Source: Streptomyces sp. NBC_00224
Lineage (GTDB): Bacteria; Actinomycetota; Actinomycetes; Streptomycetales; Streptomycetaceae
Assembly: GCF_041435195.1 (NCBI RefSeq)
Contig: NZ_CP108106.1
Location: forward strand, 3,038,001 to 3,102,000
Length of the DNA stretch: 64,000 nt
Reading direction: 5' to 3'
Below, piece by piece: positions 25,938-34,584 of this stretch. Under the pieces are notes generated by a model. It searched no databases, was not told the origin of the DNA, and was given only the letters and a program-made list of their open reading frames with translations. Positions within the stretch are counted from its first letter, which is position 1. Every line of letters begins with the position of its first letter. The translations under genes were made by a program, and so were the position numbers.

Positions 25938-27388
25938 GCCCGGTGGGCCGTAACCCTTCCCAGCAGTGCCCCCACCAGACCGGCGAGCACCACCGCCGCC
26001 GCGCCCGTCACCACCGGCCCGACCTCGCGGGGGTGGCCCGCCCCGGCCGCCAGGGCGAGGACCTGCACCCCGCCCGCCGTGCAGCACACGGCGGCGGCGC
26101 TGCGGACCGCCCCGAACGACTGGAGCAGCAGCGCGGTCCACAGGACCATGCCGGTGAACAGCAGCCCGGTGAGGCGCAGCGCGCCCAGTGCGGGGGCGTC
26201 CGGCCACAGGAGCGTGCCGACGACGGTGAGGGCGAAGAGCACGGCGAGATAGCCGCTCAGACAGACCACGATGGTGATCACGGTCGCCTTGCGGAAGCCG
26301 TACGCGGTGGTGCTGGCCCGCAGCCCGGCCACGCTCTCTCGGCGGAAGCGGTGGAGCAGCCACTCGGCGGGCCCCATGCTCAGGGTGAGCGCCACGGCCG
26401 AGGGCGCGGCCACGGCGGCCCCGGCCCCGTCGGCGAGCACCTCCCCGACGGCCGCGTAGAGCACCAGGACGCCGGTGCCCAGGCCGAACAGGGCGTACGG
26501 GACGGAGGCGGCGAGCCGGGGGCCCGGCCGGTCGTCGTCCGCTCCCCCGCCGCCGCCCGCCGCACCGGCCAGGGCCCGCCGGGCGAAGCCGGCCGCGGCG
26601 GCGAGCGAGAGCAGCAGCAGCCCGGTGCGCAGGGCCTCGGGCAGGTCGTACGGGACGGTGAGCGCGGCGCCCGCCGCCATCGGCAGCAGCGCGCACAGCA
26701 GGTCCCGCTCGCGCCCCATGGCGAGCAGCACGGTCGCCGCCGCCAGATAGACGGCCTGCCCGGCGGCGAAGCCGGCCGCGGGCAGTTCGCCGGGCCCGCT
26801 CGCCGCCAGCGCCACCAGGGCGCTCAGCACGGCCCCCAGCGGCGCCCCGGTGCGCAGGGCGGCGGCCGCGGCGGGCCGGTCGCCGAGGCCCAGCCAGGAG
26901 TACGCCCGGTGCGAGAGGCCCTGGTTCCACGCCCAGCCGATGATGGCCCCGGCGAGCAGCGGGACCGTACCTGCGGGCAGGCCGAAGCCGTCCGGGGGCC
27001 CGGCGAGCAGCGGCGCCCCCAGGACGTACGCGAGGCCGGGCAGGGCGAAGACCAGGCCGCGCAGCAGACAGGCGGGCAGACCGGTGTGCCAGGGGTCGGC
27101 GGCCGGGGACGCGGCGGGCGGGTAGCGGCGCTCCACGCGCGCGTAGAGGTCCTCGGCGAGCTCGAAGGAGTCCTGGCGGCCGTAGGTGGTGCGTATGTGG
27201 GCGTCGGTCATCCCGTCGGATTCGAGGATGGCCGCCACCTCGTCGGGGTGGACGGCGGCGGCGATCAACTCCTCCAGGCGGGCGGCCAGTTCGTCGATGG
27301 GGTCGGGGGCGGCGGCGTGCGGGCGCTGCCGCGGGATGAAGGGCAGGGTGTCCTGCCCCTCCTTGCCCAGCCAGAGCGAGCCGCTCAC
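25934..27388 (-). CDS. Polytopic membrane protein, likely PelG-like polysaccharide transporter
   Basis: A 484-residue protein: a soluble helical N-terminal region (about 1-105, with DELAARLEELIAAAVHPDEV and MTDAHIRTTYGRQDSFELAEDLYARV) followed by roughly ten to twelve hydrophobic helices to the C-terminus. No catalytic motif is visible. Its place directly after the PelF-like transferase, with a GTGA overlap, is that of PelG, the MATE/flippase-like partner of PelF; I assign it by topology and context, not by a diagnostic motif. It could be another kind of membrane scaffold. Confidence 0.72.
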   Translation of the reverse strand: MSGSLWLGKEGQDTLPFIPRQRPHAAAPDPIDELAARLEELIAAAVHPDEVAAILESDGMTDAHIRTTYGRQDSFELAEDLYARVERRYPPAASPAADPWHTGLPACLLRGLVFALPGLAYVLGAPLLAGPPDGFGLPAGTVPLLAGAIIGWAWNQGLSHRAYSWLGLGDRPAAAAALRTGAPLGAVLSALVALAASGPGELPAAGFAAGQAVYLAAATVLLAMGRERDLLCALLPMAAGAALTVPYDLPEALRTGLLLLSLAAAAGFARRALAGAAGGGGGADDDRPGPRLAASVPYALFGLGTGVLVLYAAVGEVLADGAGAAVAAPSAVALTLSMGPAEWLLHRFRRESVAGLRASTTAYGFRKATVITIVVCLSGYLAVLFALTVVGTLLWPDAPALGALRLTGLLFTGMVLWTALLLQSFGAVRSAAAVCCTAGGVQVLALAAGAGHPREVGPVVTGAAAVVLAGLVGALLGRVTAHRA

Positions 27389-28935
27389 CAGACGGATCCG
27401 TCCGACGCCAGCTCCCGGTACCAGGGGTCGGCGAGTTCGAGCGTCCAGTCGTCCGACTCCCGCGGCACCTCGACACGCCGCTCGGCGGCCGCCGCGTACC
27501 GCGGTACGGGCTCCGGGTCGCCGGCGAGCTCCAGATAGATCCGGCGGAAACCGTCCACGGACCGGTGCAGCGTGAACTGGTCGACGACCCGGCTGCGGGC
27601 CCGCGCGCCCAGTTCGGTGCGGTACGCGTCGTCACGCAGCAGCGCGAGGGTGGCCTCGGCCATCAGCGCGGGCTCGCGCGGCGGCACCACGAGACCGGCG
27701 TCCCCGACGGCCTCGCGCACCCCGCCCACGTCCGTGGACACCGTGGCGCGACCGCAGGACATCGCCTCTATCAACGAGAAAGGGAACCCCTCACTGATGC
27801 TGGAGAGCATCACCAGGCTCCCCGCCGCGTACGCGCCGGCCACATCGCTGACGCGGCCCTCGTAGCTGATGCCGTCGGTCACGCCGAGCTCGGCGGCGAG
27901 CTTCTCAAGGCGGGTGCGGTAGTCCTCGTTGCCCGCCGGGACGGGGCCGAACAGCCGCAGCCGTACCTCCGGCAGCTCTGCCCTGACCATGGCGTACGCC
28001 CGGATCAGGGTCTCCAGGTCCTTGATGGGATCGATGCGGCCGCACCAGCTGAGCGTGGGCACCGCCGGGTCGGGTCCCGCGTGCGGGAAGAGGTTGGGGT
28101 CGACCCCGTTGTAGACGGTCCTGATGCGGTCCACCGGCGCCCCGCCGCGCTCCTCCCAGCGGCGGTTGTACTGGTTGCACGGGGTGATGAGGTCGGCCTG
28201 GCGGTACCCCATCGAGTTGAGTTCGCGGTAGAAGCTGAGGATCACCGACTTCACCGGCCAGGTCTGCTCGCCCGTGCGGTAGCCGAGGTAGCGCTCGCGC
28301 AGATAGATGCCGTGTTCGGTGAGGAGAAAGGGCACGCCGTCGAAGTGCTGGGCGGCGAGCGCGGGAAGGGTGGCGAGTCCGCTGCTGACCGCGTGCGCCA
28401 CGCAGTCCTCCGGGAGCCGGGCGGTCAGCGGGCGCAGCGCGTGTTCGAGGAGGTCGGTGGCGGTCAGGGCGTCGTGCACGGTGGGCCGGGCCGCGGCTAT
28501 CTGAAGGTGCGGCATGGTCCAGATCCACATCAGCGACCGCAGCGCGGCCTCCGAGCGCAGCGCCGCCGAGAGCCGCCCGGCCCGGGCCAGCCGCGCCAGG
28601 GCGTACAGCCCCTGGGTGAAATCGCAGCCGGACTCCGGGTCGAGCATCGAGAGCAGGAACCGCTCATAGACGTCTATGAAACGGCGCCGCTCCTTGCCGA
28701 GGAGTGGCCGCCGCCCCGGCGCCGGCCCCCACAGGGGGAACGCCGTGTGCCGGTACACGTTCGGCGGGAGCTCCCAGGTGACCGGCTCGCGGCCGCTGCC
28801 GGTGAGGGCAAGGACGTTGAAGTCCACCTCCGGCATACCGCGGACGAGCTGGTCGCACCAGGTGCTCACACCCCCGTGAATGTGCGGATAGGTGCCTTCC
28901 GTGAGCATGGTGACATGACGGCCACTGCTCGGCAT
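27385..28935 (-). CDS. PelF-like GT4 glycosyltransferase
   Basis: Cytosolic GT-B glycosyltransferase of 516 residues. N-terminal TEGTYPHIHGGVSTWCDQLV is characteristic of PelF-type GT4 enzymes; the long insert before LLTEHGIYLRERYL also fits PelF. The donor-binding half shows LSWCGRIDPIKDLETLIRAYA, YEGRVSDVAGAYAAGSLVMLSSISEGFPFSLIEAMSCGRATVSTDVGGVREAV, with the ExE-type catalytic region. PelF polymerises aminosugar nucleotides in Pel synthesis (family knowledge). ATG after AGGGGGG; 37 bases from the deacetylase gene and a 4-base overlap with the membrane-protein gene. Confidence 0.9.
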   Translation of the reverse strand: MPSSGRHVTMLTEGTYPHIHGGVSTWCDQLVRGMPEVDFNVLALTGSGREPVTWELPPNVYRHTAFPLWGPAPGRRPLLGKERRRFIDVYERFLLSMLDPESGCDFTQGLYALARLARAGRLSAALRSEAALRSLMWIWTMPHLQIAAARPTVHDALTATDLLEHALRPLTARLPEDCVAHAVSSGLATLPALAAQHFDGVPFLLTEHGIYLRERYLGYRTGEQTWPVKSVILSFYRELNSMGYRQADLITPCNQYNRRWEERGGAPVDRIRTVYNGVDPNLFPHAGPDPAVPTLSWCGRIDPIKDLETLIRAYAMVRAELPEVRLRLFGPVPAGNEDYRTRLEKLAAELGVTDGISYEGRVSDVAGAYAAGSLVMLSSISEGFPFSLIEAMSCGRATVSTDVGGVREAVGDAGLVVPPREPALMAEATLALLRDDAYRTELGARARSRVVDQFTLHRSVDGFRRIYLELAGDPEPVPRYAAAAERRVEVPRESDDWTLELADPWYRELASDGSVW

Positions 28936-28972
28936 TGTTGTCCCCCCTGGACAGCGAATGTCAGTCGGCTGG

Positions 28973-31018
28973 TCAGGCCGGAAGCTTCAGCGTGATCGCC
29001 GCCTGCAGCGGTCCGGGTGCGGACCAGGCGGAGCGCTGACCCGCGTACGGCGTGCCGAACACGGTGGTACCGAGGAGCTGTTGCTGACGGGTGCCCTCGG
29101 GAGCGGTGACGGGTGCCACCACGCCCGACGGCCCCTGGACGGTCACGGCGGTGCCGATGCGGTACGCGGTGACCTTGCCGTCCGCGACCGCCTTGGCCCA
29201 CGCGGACTGGCGGCCGAGTTCGGTGCCGATGTCCCGCTGACGCAGGTTGACCACGGGCGCGCTGTCCGCGAACAGACCACGGTAGTCGCCGAGCACCTTG
29301 TCCAGGACCGGGTAGAGGATCCGCTCCTCGGCGAGGTTGGACTGGTGGACGTAGTGCGGCCGCGGGTCGTTGCCGAGCACGTGGCGCAGTGCGGTGCCGG
29401 CCTCCTGGGGAACGATGTGGGACTGGTAGCCGGTGGCGGTGTCCAGCGGCGCGGGCAGGCAGGTGGACGTCGGGTTGTCCTCGCAGATCCCGCTGCCGCC
29501 GTCCGCCTTCGAGGTGTAGATCCAGTTGTACTCGTCGGTCATCTCGGCCGCCCTGCCGACGTTGTAGTACACGTTCATCGGGTAGCGCGGCACCGTGAGG
29601 GCCTTGCCGACCGGGCGCTGCTGCGGCTCGCGCGAGTTGTCGCTGCCGGTCCACTTGACCCCGGCGTCGAGGAGCCCGGCGGCCAGGTTGGGGTTGTCCT
29701 GGGGCTGCTGCGGCAGGGTCTTCAGGCCGGAGTGCTCACCGGTGACCAGTTCGGTGCGGTCGACCGGAAGGCCCTTCTGCACGCCCCAGTTGTAGTTGTT
29801 GTTGATCTGGCCGGAAATGTCGCTCCGGCTCACCCACTTGGTGCTGCCGTCCGCGTTCTTCGCGCAGGTCCAGGGAACGGTGGTGGTGTCCTGGACGCAG
29901 CCGAGGAACTCGTGCGTGTAGGTGTGGTTCTCCCAGCGGAACTTGGCCTTGTCGGCGAGGAGCTGGGTGGTGAGCGCGTCGGTGCCGCCGTTCTCGGCCT
30001 TCCACTCCTCACCGGAACCCGCGTTGTACAGCAGGTCGAGGGTGAAGCCGCTGGTCTGCTCCCACTGGGCGGCGTACTGCGCGTCGGCCGCCGTCATCCG
30101 GATGTCGCTCGTCTGACCGCTCCCCCCGGCACAGTCGAAGTCACCGGGCGTGCAGTTGAGCGTGGTGTCCCAGCGGGCGTCCGGCGCGAAGACATCGTCG
30201 ACATGCACCGCAAAGTAGTTGCGGCTCTGCCCGAGGTGTACGCCTTGAGTCAGCCATTCCACCATGCCGCGGGCAAGTACCTTGAACTGCTCCTGGTACT
30301 GGTTGTACGCGAAGGTGACGACGAGTTCGCTGCGCCCGTCGTGGGTGTAGGACCCGACCAGGGAACCGCCGGTGGGCGCGGTGAGATAGCTGCTGTAGCC
30401 CTCCCGGGGATGGCCCGCGTACCCGTAACTCTCCGACACCATGGCCGAGTTGTCCTCGAAGAGGACCGGCCCGTCGAGGTAGTTGAACGGCCCGGCCTTG
30501 CCATCCGCGGTGACCTGGGTCGTGGCGCCGTCCAGGACGCCCGCCCAACCGCCGTTCTGGTCGGTGTAGTCGAGCCCGACCTCGGGGTGGGCCCAGGTGT
30601 AGGCGTCAATCTGGCGGATGCCGAAGGTCTTCTCGTACGCCGCGAGCGCGGTCTGCTCGGGGGCGTCGGCCGCGCCGAACGGGATCTCGTTGGGCGCCAC
30701 CACGCCCTGGAACTTGGCGCGGGGCCGCCCGTTCACCGTGTCGCTCAGGAATGCCGCATCGATCGTCTGGCGCCCGGCGTCGTTCAGCTTCACCGTCTGG
30801 TACGGCAGCCCGATGCTCTTCAGCTGGGCCACCAGCGCGTCCACCGCGCTGCCCCCGTCGTCCAGGACGAGCACCTTGAGGTCGATGCGCGGAGGTGTCG
30901 CCGTCGTGTCGGCCGCGGCGGCGGGTATGCCCGCCACCAGGACGCCGGCGGTGAGCAGCGCGACGGTGGCTCTGCCCGCGTTCAAGCGGTTCGCCTTCTT
31001 CAATGTTTCCCCCCTCAT
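28973..31018 (-). CDS. Secreted polysaccharide deacetylase (Agd3/PelA-like)
   Basis: A 681-residue exported protein with an N-terminal signal (about 1-36, AVLLTAG-type core ending AAAAD). A region to about residue 250 resembles the N-terminal part of Agd3-like enzymes. The NodB-like deacetylase core has metal motif 1 YFAVHVDDVFAPDARW near residue 270 and motif 2 ENHTYTHEF near 365. A beta-rich C-terminal module ends the protein. Agd3 and PelA deacetylate GalNAc/GlcNAc polymers so that they become cationic and adhesive. ATG 31018 follows GGAAGGA. It heads the five-gene operon. Confidence 0.85.
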   Translation of the reverse strand: MRGETLKKANRLNAGRATVALLTAGVLVAGIPAAAADTTATPPRIDLKVLVLDDGGSAVDALVAQLKSIGLPYQTVKLNDAGRQTIDAAFLSDTVNGRPRAKFQGVVAPNEIPFGAADAPEQTALAAYEKTFGIRQIDAYTWAHPEVGLDYTDQNGGWAGVLDGATTQVTADGKAGPFNYLDGPVLFEDNSAMVSESYGYAGHPREGYSSYLTAPTGGSLVGSYTHDGRSELVVTFAYNQYQEQFKVLARGMVEWLTQGVHLGQSRNYFAVHVDDVFAPDARWDTTLNCTPGDFDCAGGSGQTSDIRMTAADAQYAAQWEQTSGFTLDLLYNAGSGEEWKAENGGTDALTTQLLADKAKFRWENHTYTHEFLGCVQDTTTVPWTCAKNADGSTKWVSRSDISGQINNNYNWGVQKGLPVDRTELVTGEHSGLKTLPQQPQDNPNLAAGLLDAGVKWTGSDNSREPQQRPVGKALTVPRYPMNVYYNVGRAAEMTDEYNWIYTSKADGGSGICEDNPTSTCLPAPLDTATGYQSHIVPQEAGTALRHVLGNDPRPHYVHQSNLAEERILYPVLDKVLGDYRGLFADSAPVVNLRQRDIGTELGRQSAWAKAVADGKVTAYRIGTAVTVQGPSGVVAPVTAPEGTRQQQLLGTTVFGTPYAGQRSAWSAPGPLQAAITLKLPA

Positions 31019-31104
31019 GGGGGTCCTTCCGTATGCGCGCACATGGGAGGACCTGTGGAGATGATGCAAAGGAGCCCCGTGCGCCCTTGCCCGAACGGGC
31101 CGAG

Positions 31105-31122
31105 TGTGACTGAGCGCTCACA
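31105..31122. promoter_or_regulatory. Candidate operator before the exopolysaccharide operon
   Basis: A perfect 10-bp palindrome TGAGCGCTCA (31111-31120) lies inside TGTGA-N8-TCACA (31105-31122). It is about 90 bases upstream of the deacetylase start and about 180 upstream of pepA on the other strand. It has CRP-like half-sites but N8 rather than N6 spacing, so the regulator is not assignable. Confidence 0.45.
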
Positions 31123-31301
31123 GTCTGGCGGGGAAACGTTGAAGAGACACCACGGATGAGTGAATTGCCGCCACCGTGATCGAAGCGCATCCGCGCGCGT
31201 ACGCTCGTATCCGCGCCCAACTCGGCCGATTTACGATGCGCCGGGGCACAGCCGACCCATCCCTCGGCTCGAAAACTCAACGGAAGAGAGACTTCACCAC
31301 C

Positions 31302-32822
31302 GTGACTGCTCTGACTCTCAGCACTGCCGGTGCCGCGACGCTGCGCGCCGACGCCGTGGTCGTCGGCATCGCCAAGGGCACCGGCCCCAAGGCGGGTCCG
31401 GTCGTCGCGCCGGGCGCCGAGGCCGTGGACAAGGCGTTCGGCGGCAAGCTCGCCGGCGTTCTGGAGACCCTGGGCGCCTCCGGTGCCGAGGGCGAGGTGA
31501 CCAAGCTGCCGTCGCCGTCCGGCCTGAAGGCGCCGGTCGTGCTGGCGGTCGGGCTCGGCACGGCCCCCGAGAAGGACGAGGCGTTCGCCGCCGAGGTGCT
31601 GCGGTCCGCCGCCGGCGCCGCGGCCCGCGCACTCACCGGCACCAAGAAGGCCGCGTTCGCGCTGCCCGTGGAGGCGGCCGAGGACGTGGCGGCCATCGCG
31701 GAGGGCGCGCTGCTCGGTGCGTACGCCTTCACCGCGTACCAGGACGGCGGCAAGAGCGCGAAGGCGCCACTGGCCGAAATCGCCTTGATCGGCGCCAAGC
31801 CGCGTGACAAGGCTCACAAGGCGGCCGCCGAGCGCGCCATCACGCTGGCCGAGGAGATCAACCGCGCCCGCGACCTGGTGAACACCCCGCCGAACGACCT
31901 CTACCCCGAATCCTTCGCCGCAGTCGCCACCGCGGCCGGCAAGGAGCACGGCGTCAAGGTCCAGGTGCTCGACGAGAAGGCGCTCACCAAGGGCGGCTTC
32001 GGCGGCATCCTCGGCGTCGGCATCGGCTCCGCCAACGCGCCCCGCCTGGTGCGCATCGCCTACACCCACCCGGCCGCGGCCAAGTCCCTCGCCTACGTCG
32101 GCAAGGGCATCACCTACGACTCGGGCGGCATCTCGCTGAAGCCGGCCGGCCACAACGAGACGATGAAGTGCGACATGGCCGGCGCCGCCGCCGTCTTCGC
32201 CGCCGTCGTCACGGCCGCCCGCCTCGGCCTGAAGGTGAACGTCACCGGCTGGCTGGCGCTCGCCGAGAACATGCCGTCCGGCACCGCCACCCGCCCCGGT
32301 GACGTGCTGCGCATGTACAGCGGCAAGACCGTCGAGGTCCTCAACACCGACGCCGAGGGCCGGCTCGTGCTGGCCGACGCCCTGGCCAAGGCCTCCGAGG
32401 AGAACCCGGACGCGATCGTCGACGTGGCGACCCTGACCGGCGCCATGATGATGGCGCTCGGCAGCCGCACGTTCGGCGTGATGGCCAACGACGACGCCTT
32501 CCGCACCGCCGTCCACGAGACGGCCGAGGAGGCCGGCGAGCAGTCCTGGCCGATGCCGCTCCCCGCCGACCTGCGCAAGGGCATGGACTCCCCGACCGCC
32601 GACATCGCCAACATGGGCGAGCGGATGGGCGGCGGCCTGGTGGCCGGTCTGTTCCTGAAGGAGTTCGTGGGCGAGGGCATCACCTGGGCCCACCTGGACA
32701 TCGCGGGCCCGGCCTACAACGAGGGCGGCCCCTTCGGCTACACCCCCAAGGGCGGCACCGGTTCCGCGGTCCGCACCCTGGTCCGCCTCGCCGAGCGCAC
32801 CGCCGACGGCGAGCTCGGCTGA
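31302..32822 (+). CDS. pepA: Leucyl aminopeptidase (M17)
   Basis: Cytosolic M17 metallo-aminopeptidase, 506 residues, removing N-terminal residues from peptides and turning over glutathione-like thiols. The C-terminal catalytic domain has the metal-binding YVGKGITYDSGGISLKP, MKCDMAGAAAVF and the signature NTDAEGRLVLADAL. The N-terminal macro-like domain (about 1-165) is Ala-rich. GTG 31302 is preceded by GGAAGAGAG at slightly long spacing; a longer in-frame start at 31176 lacks a ribosome site. It is divergent from the exopolysaccharide operon. Confidence 0.95.
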   Translation: MTALTLSTAGAATLRADAVVVGIAKGTGPKAGPVVAPGAEAVDKAFGGKLAGVLETLGASGAEGEVTKLPSPSGLKAPVVLAVGLGTAPEKDEAFAAEVLRSAAGAAARALTGTKKAAFALPVEAAEDVAAIAEGALLGAYAFTAYQDGGKSAKAPLAEIALIGAKPRDKAHKAAAERAITLAEEINRARDLVNTPPNDLYPESFAAVATAAGKEHGVKVQVLDEKALTKGGFGGILGVGIGSANAPRLVRIAYTHPAAAKSLAYVGKGITYDSGGISLKPAGHNETMKCDMAGAAAVFAAVVTAARLGLKVNVTGWLALAENMPSGTATRPGDVLRMYSGKTVEVLNTDAEGRLVLADALAKASEENPDAIVDVATLTGAMMMALGSRTFGVMANDDAFRTAVHETAEEAGEQSWPMPLPADLRKGMDSPTADIANMGERMGGGLVAGLFLKEFVGEGITWAHLDIAGPAYNEGGPFGYTPKGGTGSAVRTLVRLAERTADGELG

Positions 32823-32839
32823 CGCCGTGTGACACCGAT

Positions 32840-32863
32840 GGCCTCGGGCATATGCCTGAGGCC
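32840..32863. terminator. Hairpin after pepA
   Basis: GGCCTCGGGC (32840-32849), loop ATAT, GCCTGAGGCC (32854-32863): a 10-bp stem with one G-U pair, 17 bases after the pepA stop. Confidence 0.7.
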
Positions 32864-32887
32864 GTTCGTGTTCACCCCCCGTATACG

Positions 32888-32916
32888 TGTGGATTCCGCT
32901 CTGGACGAAATCCACA
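32888..32916. promoter_or_regulatory. Perfect inverted repeat in the lpd leader
   Basis: TGTGGATT (32888-32895) and AATCCACA (32909-32916) are exact inverse complements separated by 13 bases. The 319-base gap between pepA and lpd holds only this and the pepA hairpin. It is a candidate regulator site for the lpd-E2 operon, about 225 bases before lpd. Confidence 0.45.
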
Positions 32917-33141
32917 GGTACGCAGACGGCGATCGCCCTCCCGAGGGGACGGTCGCCCGTCTCAGAGCCCGGCCCCGCGTCCCGCCTTCCGGCAACAAGT
33001 GCGAAGATGGGTTCTCGGCAGGACAGGGCCCCCACCACAGGGCCGACGAAGACAAGCGGCCGAACACCAGCCGCCGCCCGGTCATCACCCGAAGGGGACA
33101 AAGATGTCCGGCGCCCGGCGCACATGCATGGAGGACGTGAC

Positions 33142-34530
33142 GTGGCGAACGACGCCAGCACCGTTTTCGACCTAGTGATCCTCGGCGGTGGCAGTGGCGG
33201 CTACGCCGCGGCCCTGCGCGGAGCGCAGCTGGGCCTGGACGTCGCACTGATCGAGAAGAACAAGCTCGGCGGCACCTGCCTGCACAACGGCTGCATCCCC
33301 ACCAAGGCCCTGCTGCACGCCGGTGAGATCGCCGACCAGGCGCGCGAGGCCGAGCAGTTCGGTGTCAAGGCCACCTTCGAGGGCATCGACATCGCGGCCG
33401 TCCACAAGTACAAGGACGACGTGATCTCGGGCCTCTACAAGGGCCTCCAGGGCCTGGTCGCCTCCCGCAAGGTGACGTACATCGAGGGTGAGGGCCGTCT
33501 GTCGTCGCCCACCTCGGTCGACGTCAACGGGCAGCGCGTCCAGGGCCGCCATGTCCTCCTGGCGACCGGCTCCGTGCCGAAGTCGCTGCCGGGCCTGGAG
33601 ATCGACGGCAACCGCATCATCTCCTCGGACCACGCGCTGACCCTGGACCGGGTCCCGCAGTCCGCGATCATCCTGGGCGGCGGCGTCATCGGCGTCGAGT
33701 TCGCCTCGGCGTGGAAGTCCTTCGGCACCGACGTCACCGTCGTCGAGGGCCTCAAGCACCTCGTCCCGGCCGAGGACGAGAACTCCTCGAAGCTTCTTGA
33801 GCGCGCGTTCCGCAAGCGCGGCATCAAGTTCAACCTGGGCACCTTCTTCCAGAAGGCCGAGTACACCCAGAACGGTGTCAAGGTCACGCTGGCCGACGGC
33901 AAGGAGTTCGAGGCCGAGGTCCTCCTCGTCGCCATCGGCCGCGGCCCGGTCTCGCAGGGCCTCGGTTACGAGGAGCAGGGCGTCGCGATGGACCGCGGCT
34001 ACGTCCTCGTCGACGAGTACATGCGCACCAACGTGCCCACCATCTCCGCGGTCGGCGACCTCGTCCCGACCCTCCAGCTCGCGCACGTCGGCTTCGCCGA
34101 GGGCATCCTGGTGGCGGAGCGTCTGGCCGGTCTCAAGACCGTCCCGATCGACTACGACGGTGTGCCGCGCGTGACGTACTGCCACCCCGAGGTCGCCTCC
34201 GTCGGCATCTCCGAGGCCAAGGCCAAGGAGATCTACGGTGCGGACAAGGTCGTCGCTCTGAAGTACAACCTCGCGGGCAACGGCAAGAGCAAGATCCTCA
34301 AGACCGCGGGCGAGATCAAGCTCGTCCAGGTCAAGGACGGTGCCGTGGTCGGCGTCCACATGGTCGGTGACCGTATGGGCGAGCAGGTCGGCGAGGCCCA
34401 GCTGATCTACAACTGGGAGGCTCTGCCGGCCGAGGTCGCGCAGCTCATCCACGCGCACCCGACGCAGAACGAGGCTCTCGGCGAGGCGCACCTGGCGCTG
34501 GCCGGCAAGCCGCTGCACTCCCACGACTGA
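33142..34530 (+). CDS. lpd: Dihydrolipoamide dehydrogenase (E3)
   Basis: FAD flavoprotein of 462 residues that reoxidises lipoyl groups of 2-oxoacid dehydrogenase complexes with NAD. The redox disulfide is in GGTCLHNGCIPTK, the FAD motif GGGSGGYAAALRGAQ is at the N-terminus, the NAD motif is ILGGGVIGVEFAS, and the catalytic HAHPTQNEAL dyad lies near the end. GTG at 33142 follows GGAGG by 7 bases. It is followed 54 bases later by the E2 gene, so E3 and E2 are made from one transcript. Confidence 0.96.
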   Translation: MANDASTVFDLVILGGGSGGYAAALRGAQLGLDVALIEKNKLGGTCLHNGCIPTKALLHAGEIADQAREAEQFGVKATFEGIDIAAVHKYKDDVISGLYKGLQGLVASRKVTYIEGEGRLSSPTSVDVNGQRVQGRHVLLATGSVPKSLPGLEIDGNRIISSDHALTLDRVPQSAIILGGGVIGVEFASAWKSFGTDVTVVEGLKHLVPAEDENSSKLLERAFRKRGIKFNLGTFFQKAEYTQNGVKVTLADGKEFEAEVLLVAIGRGPVSQGLGYEEQGVAMDRGYVLVDEYMRTNVPTISAVGDLVPTLQLAHVGFAEGILVAERLAGLKTVPIDYDGVPRVTYCHPEVASVGISEAKAKEIYGADKVVALKYNLAGNGKSKILKTAGEIKLVQVKDGAVVGVHMVGDRMGEQVGEAQLIYNWEALPAEVAQLIHAHPTQNEALGEAHLALAGKPLHSHD

Positions 34531-34584
34531 TTGCCCTCGGGCGCGACGACCACTTCCGCAAATCTGTAAGGAGAAACTGAAACC

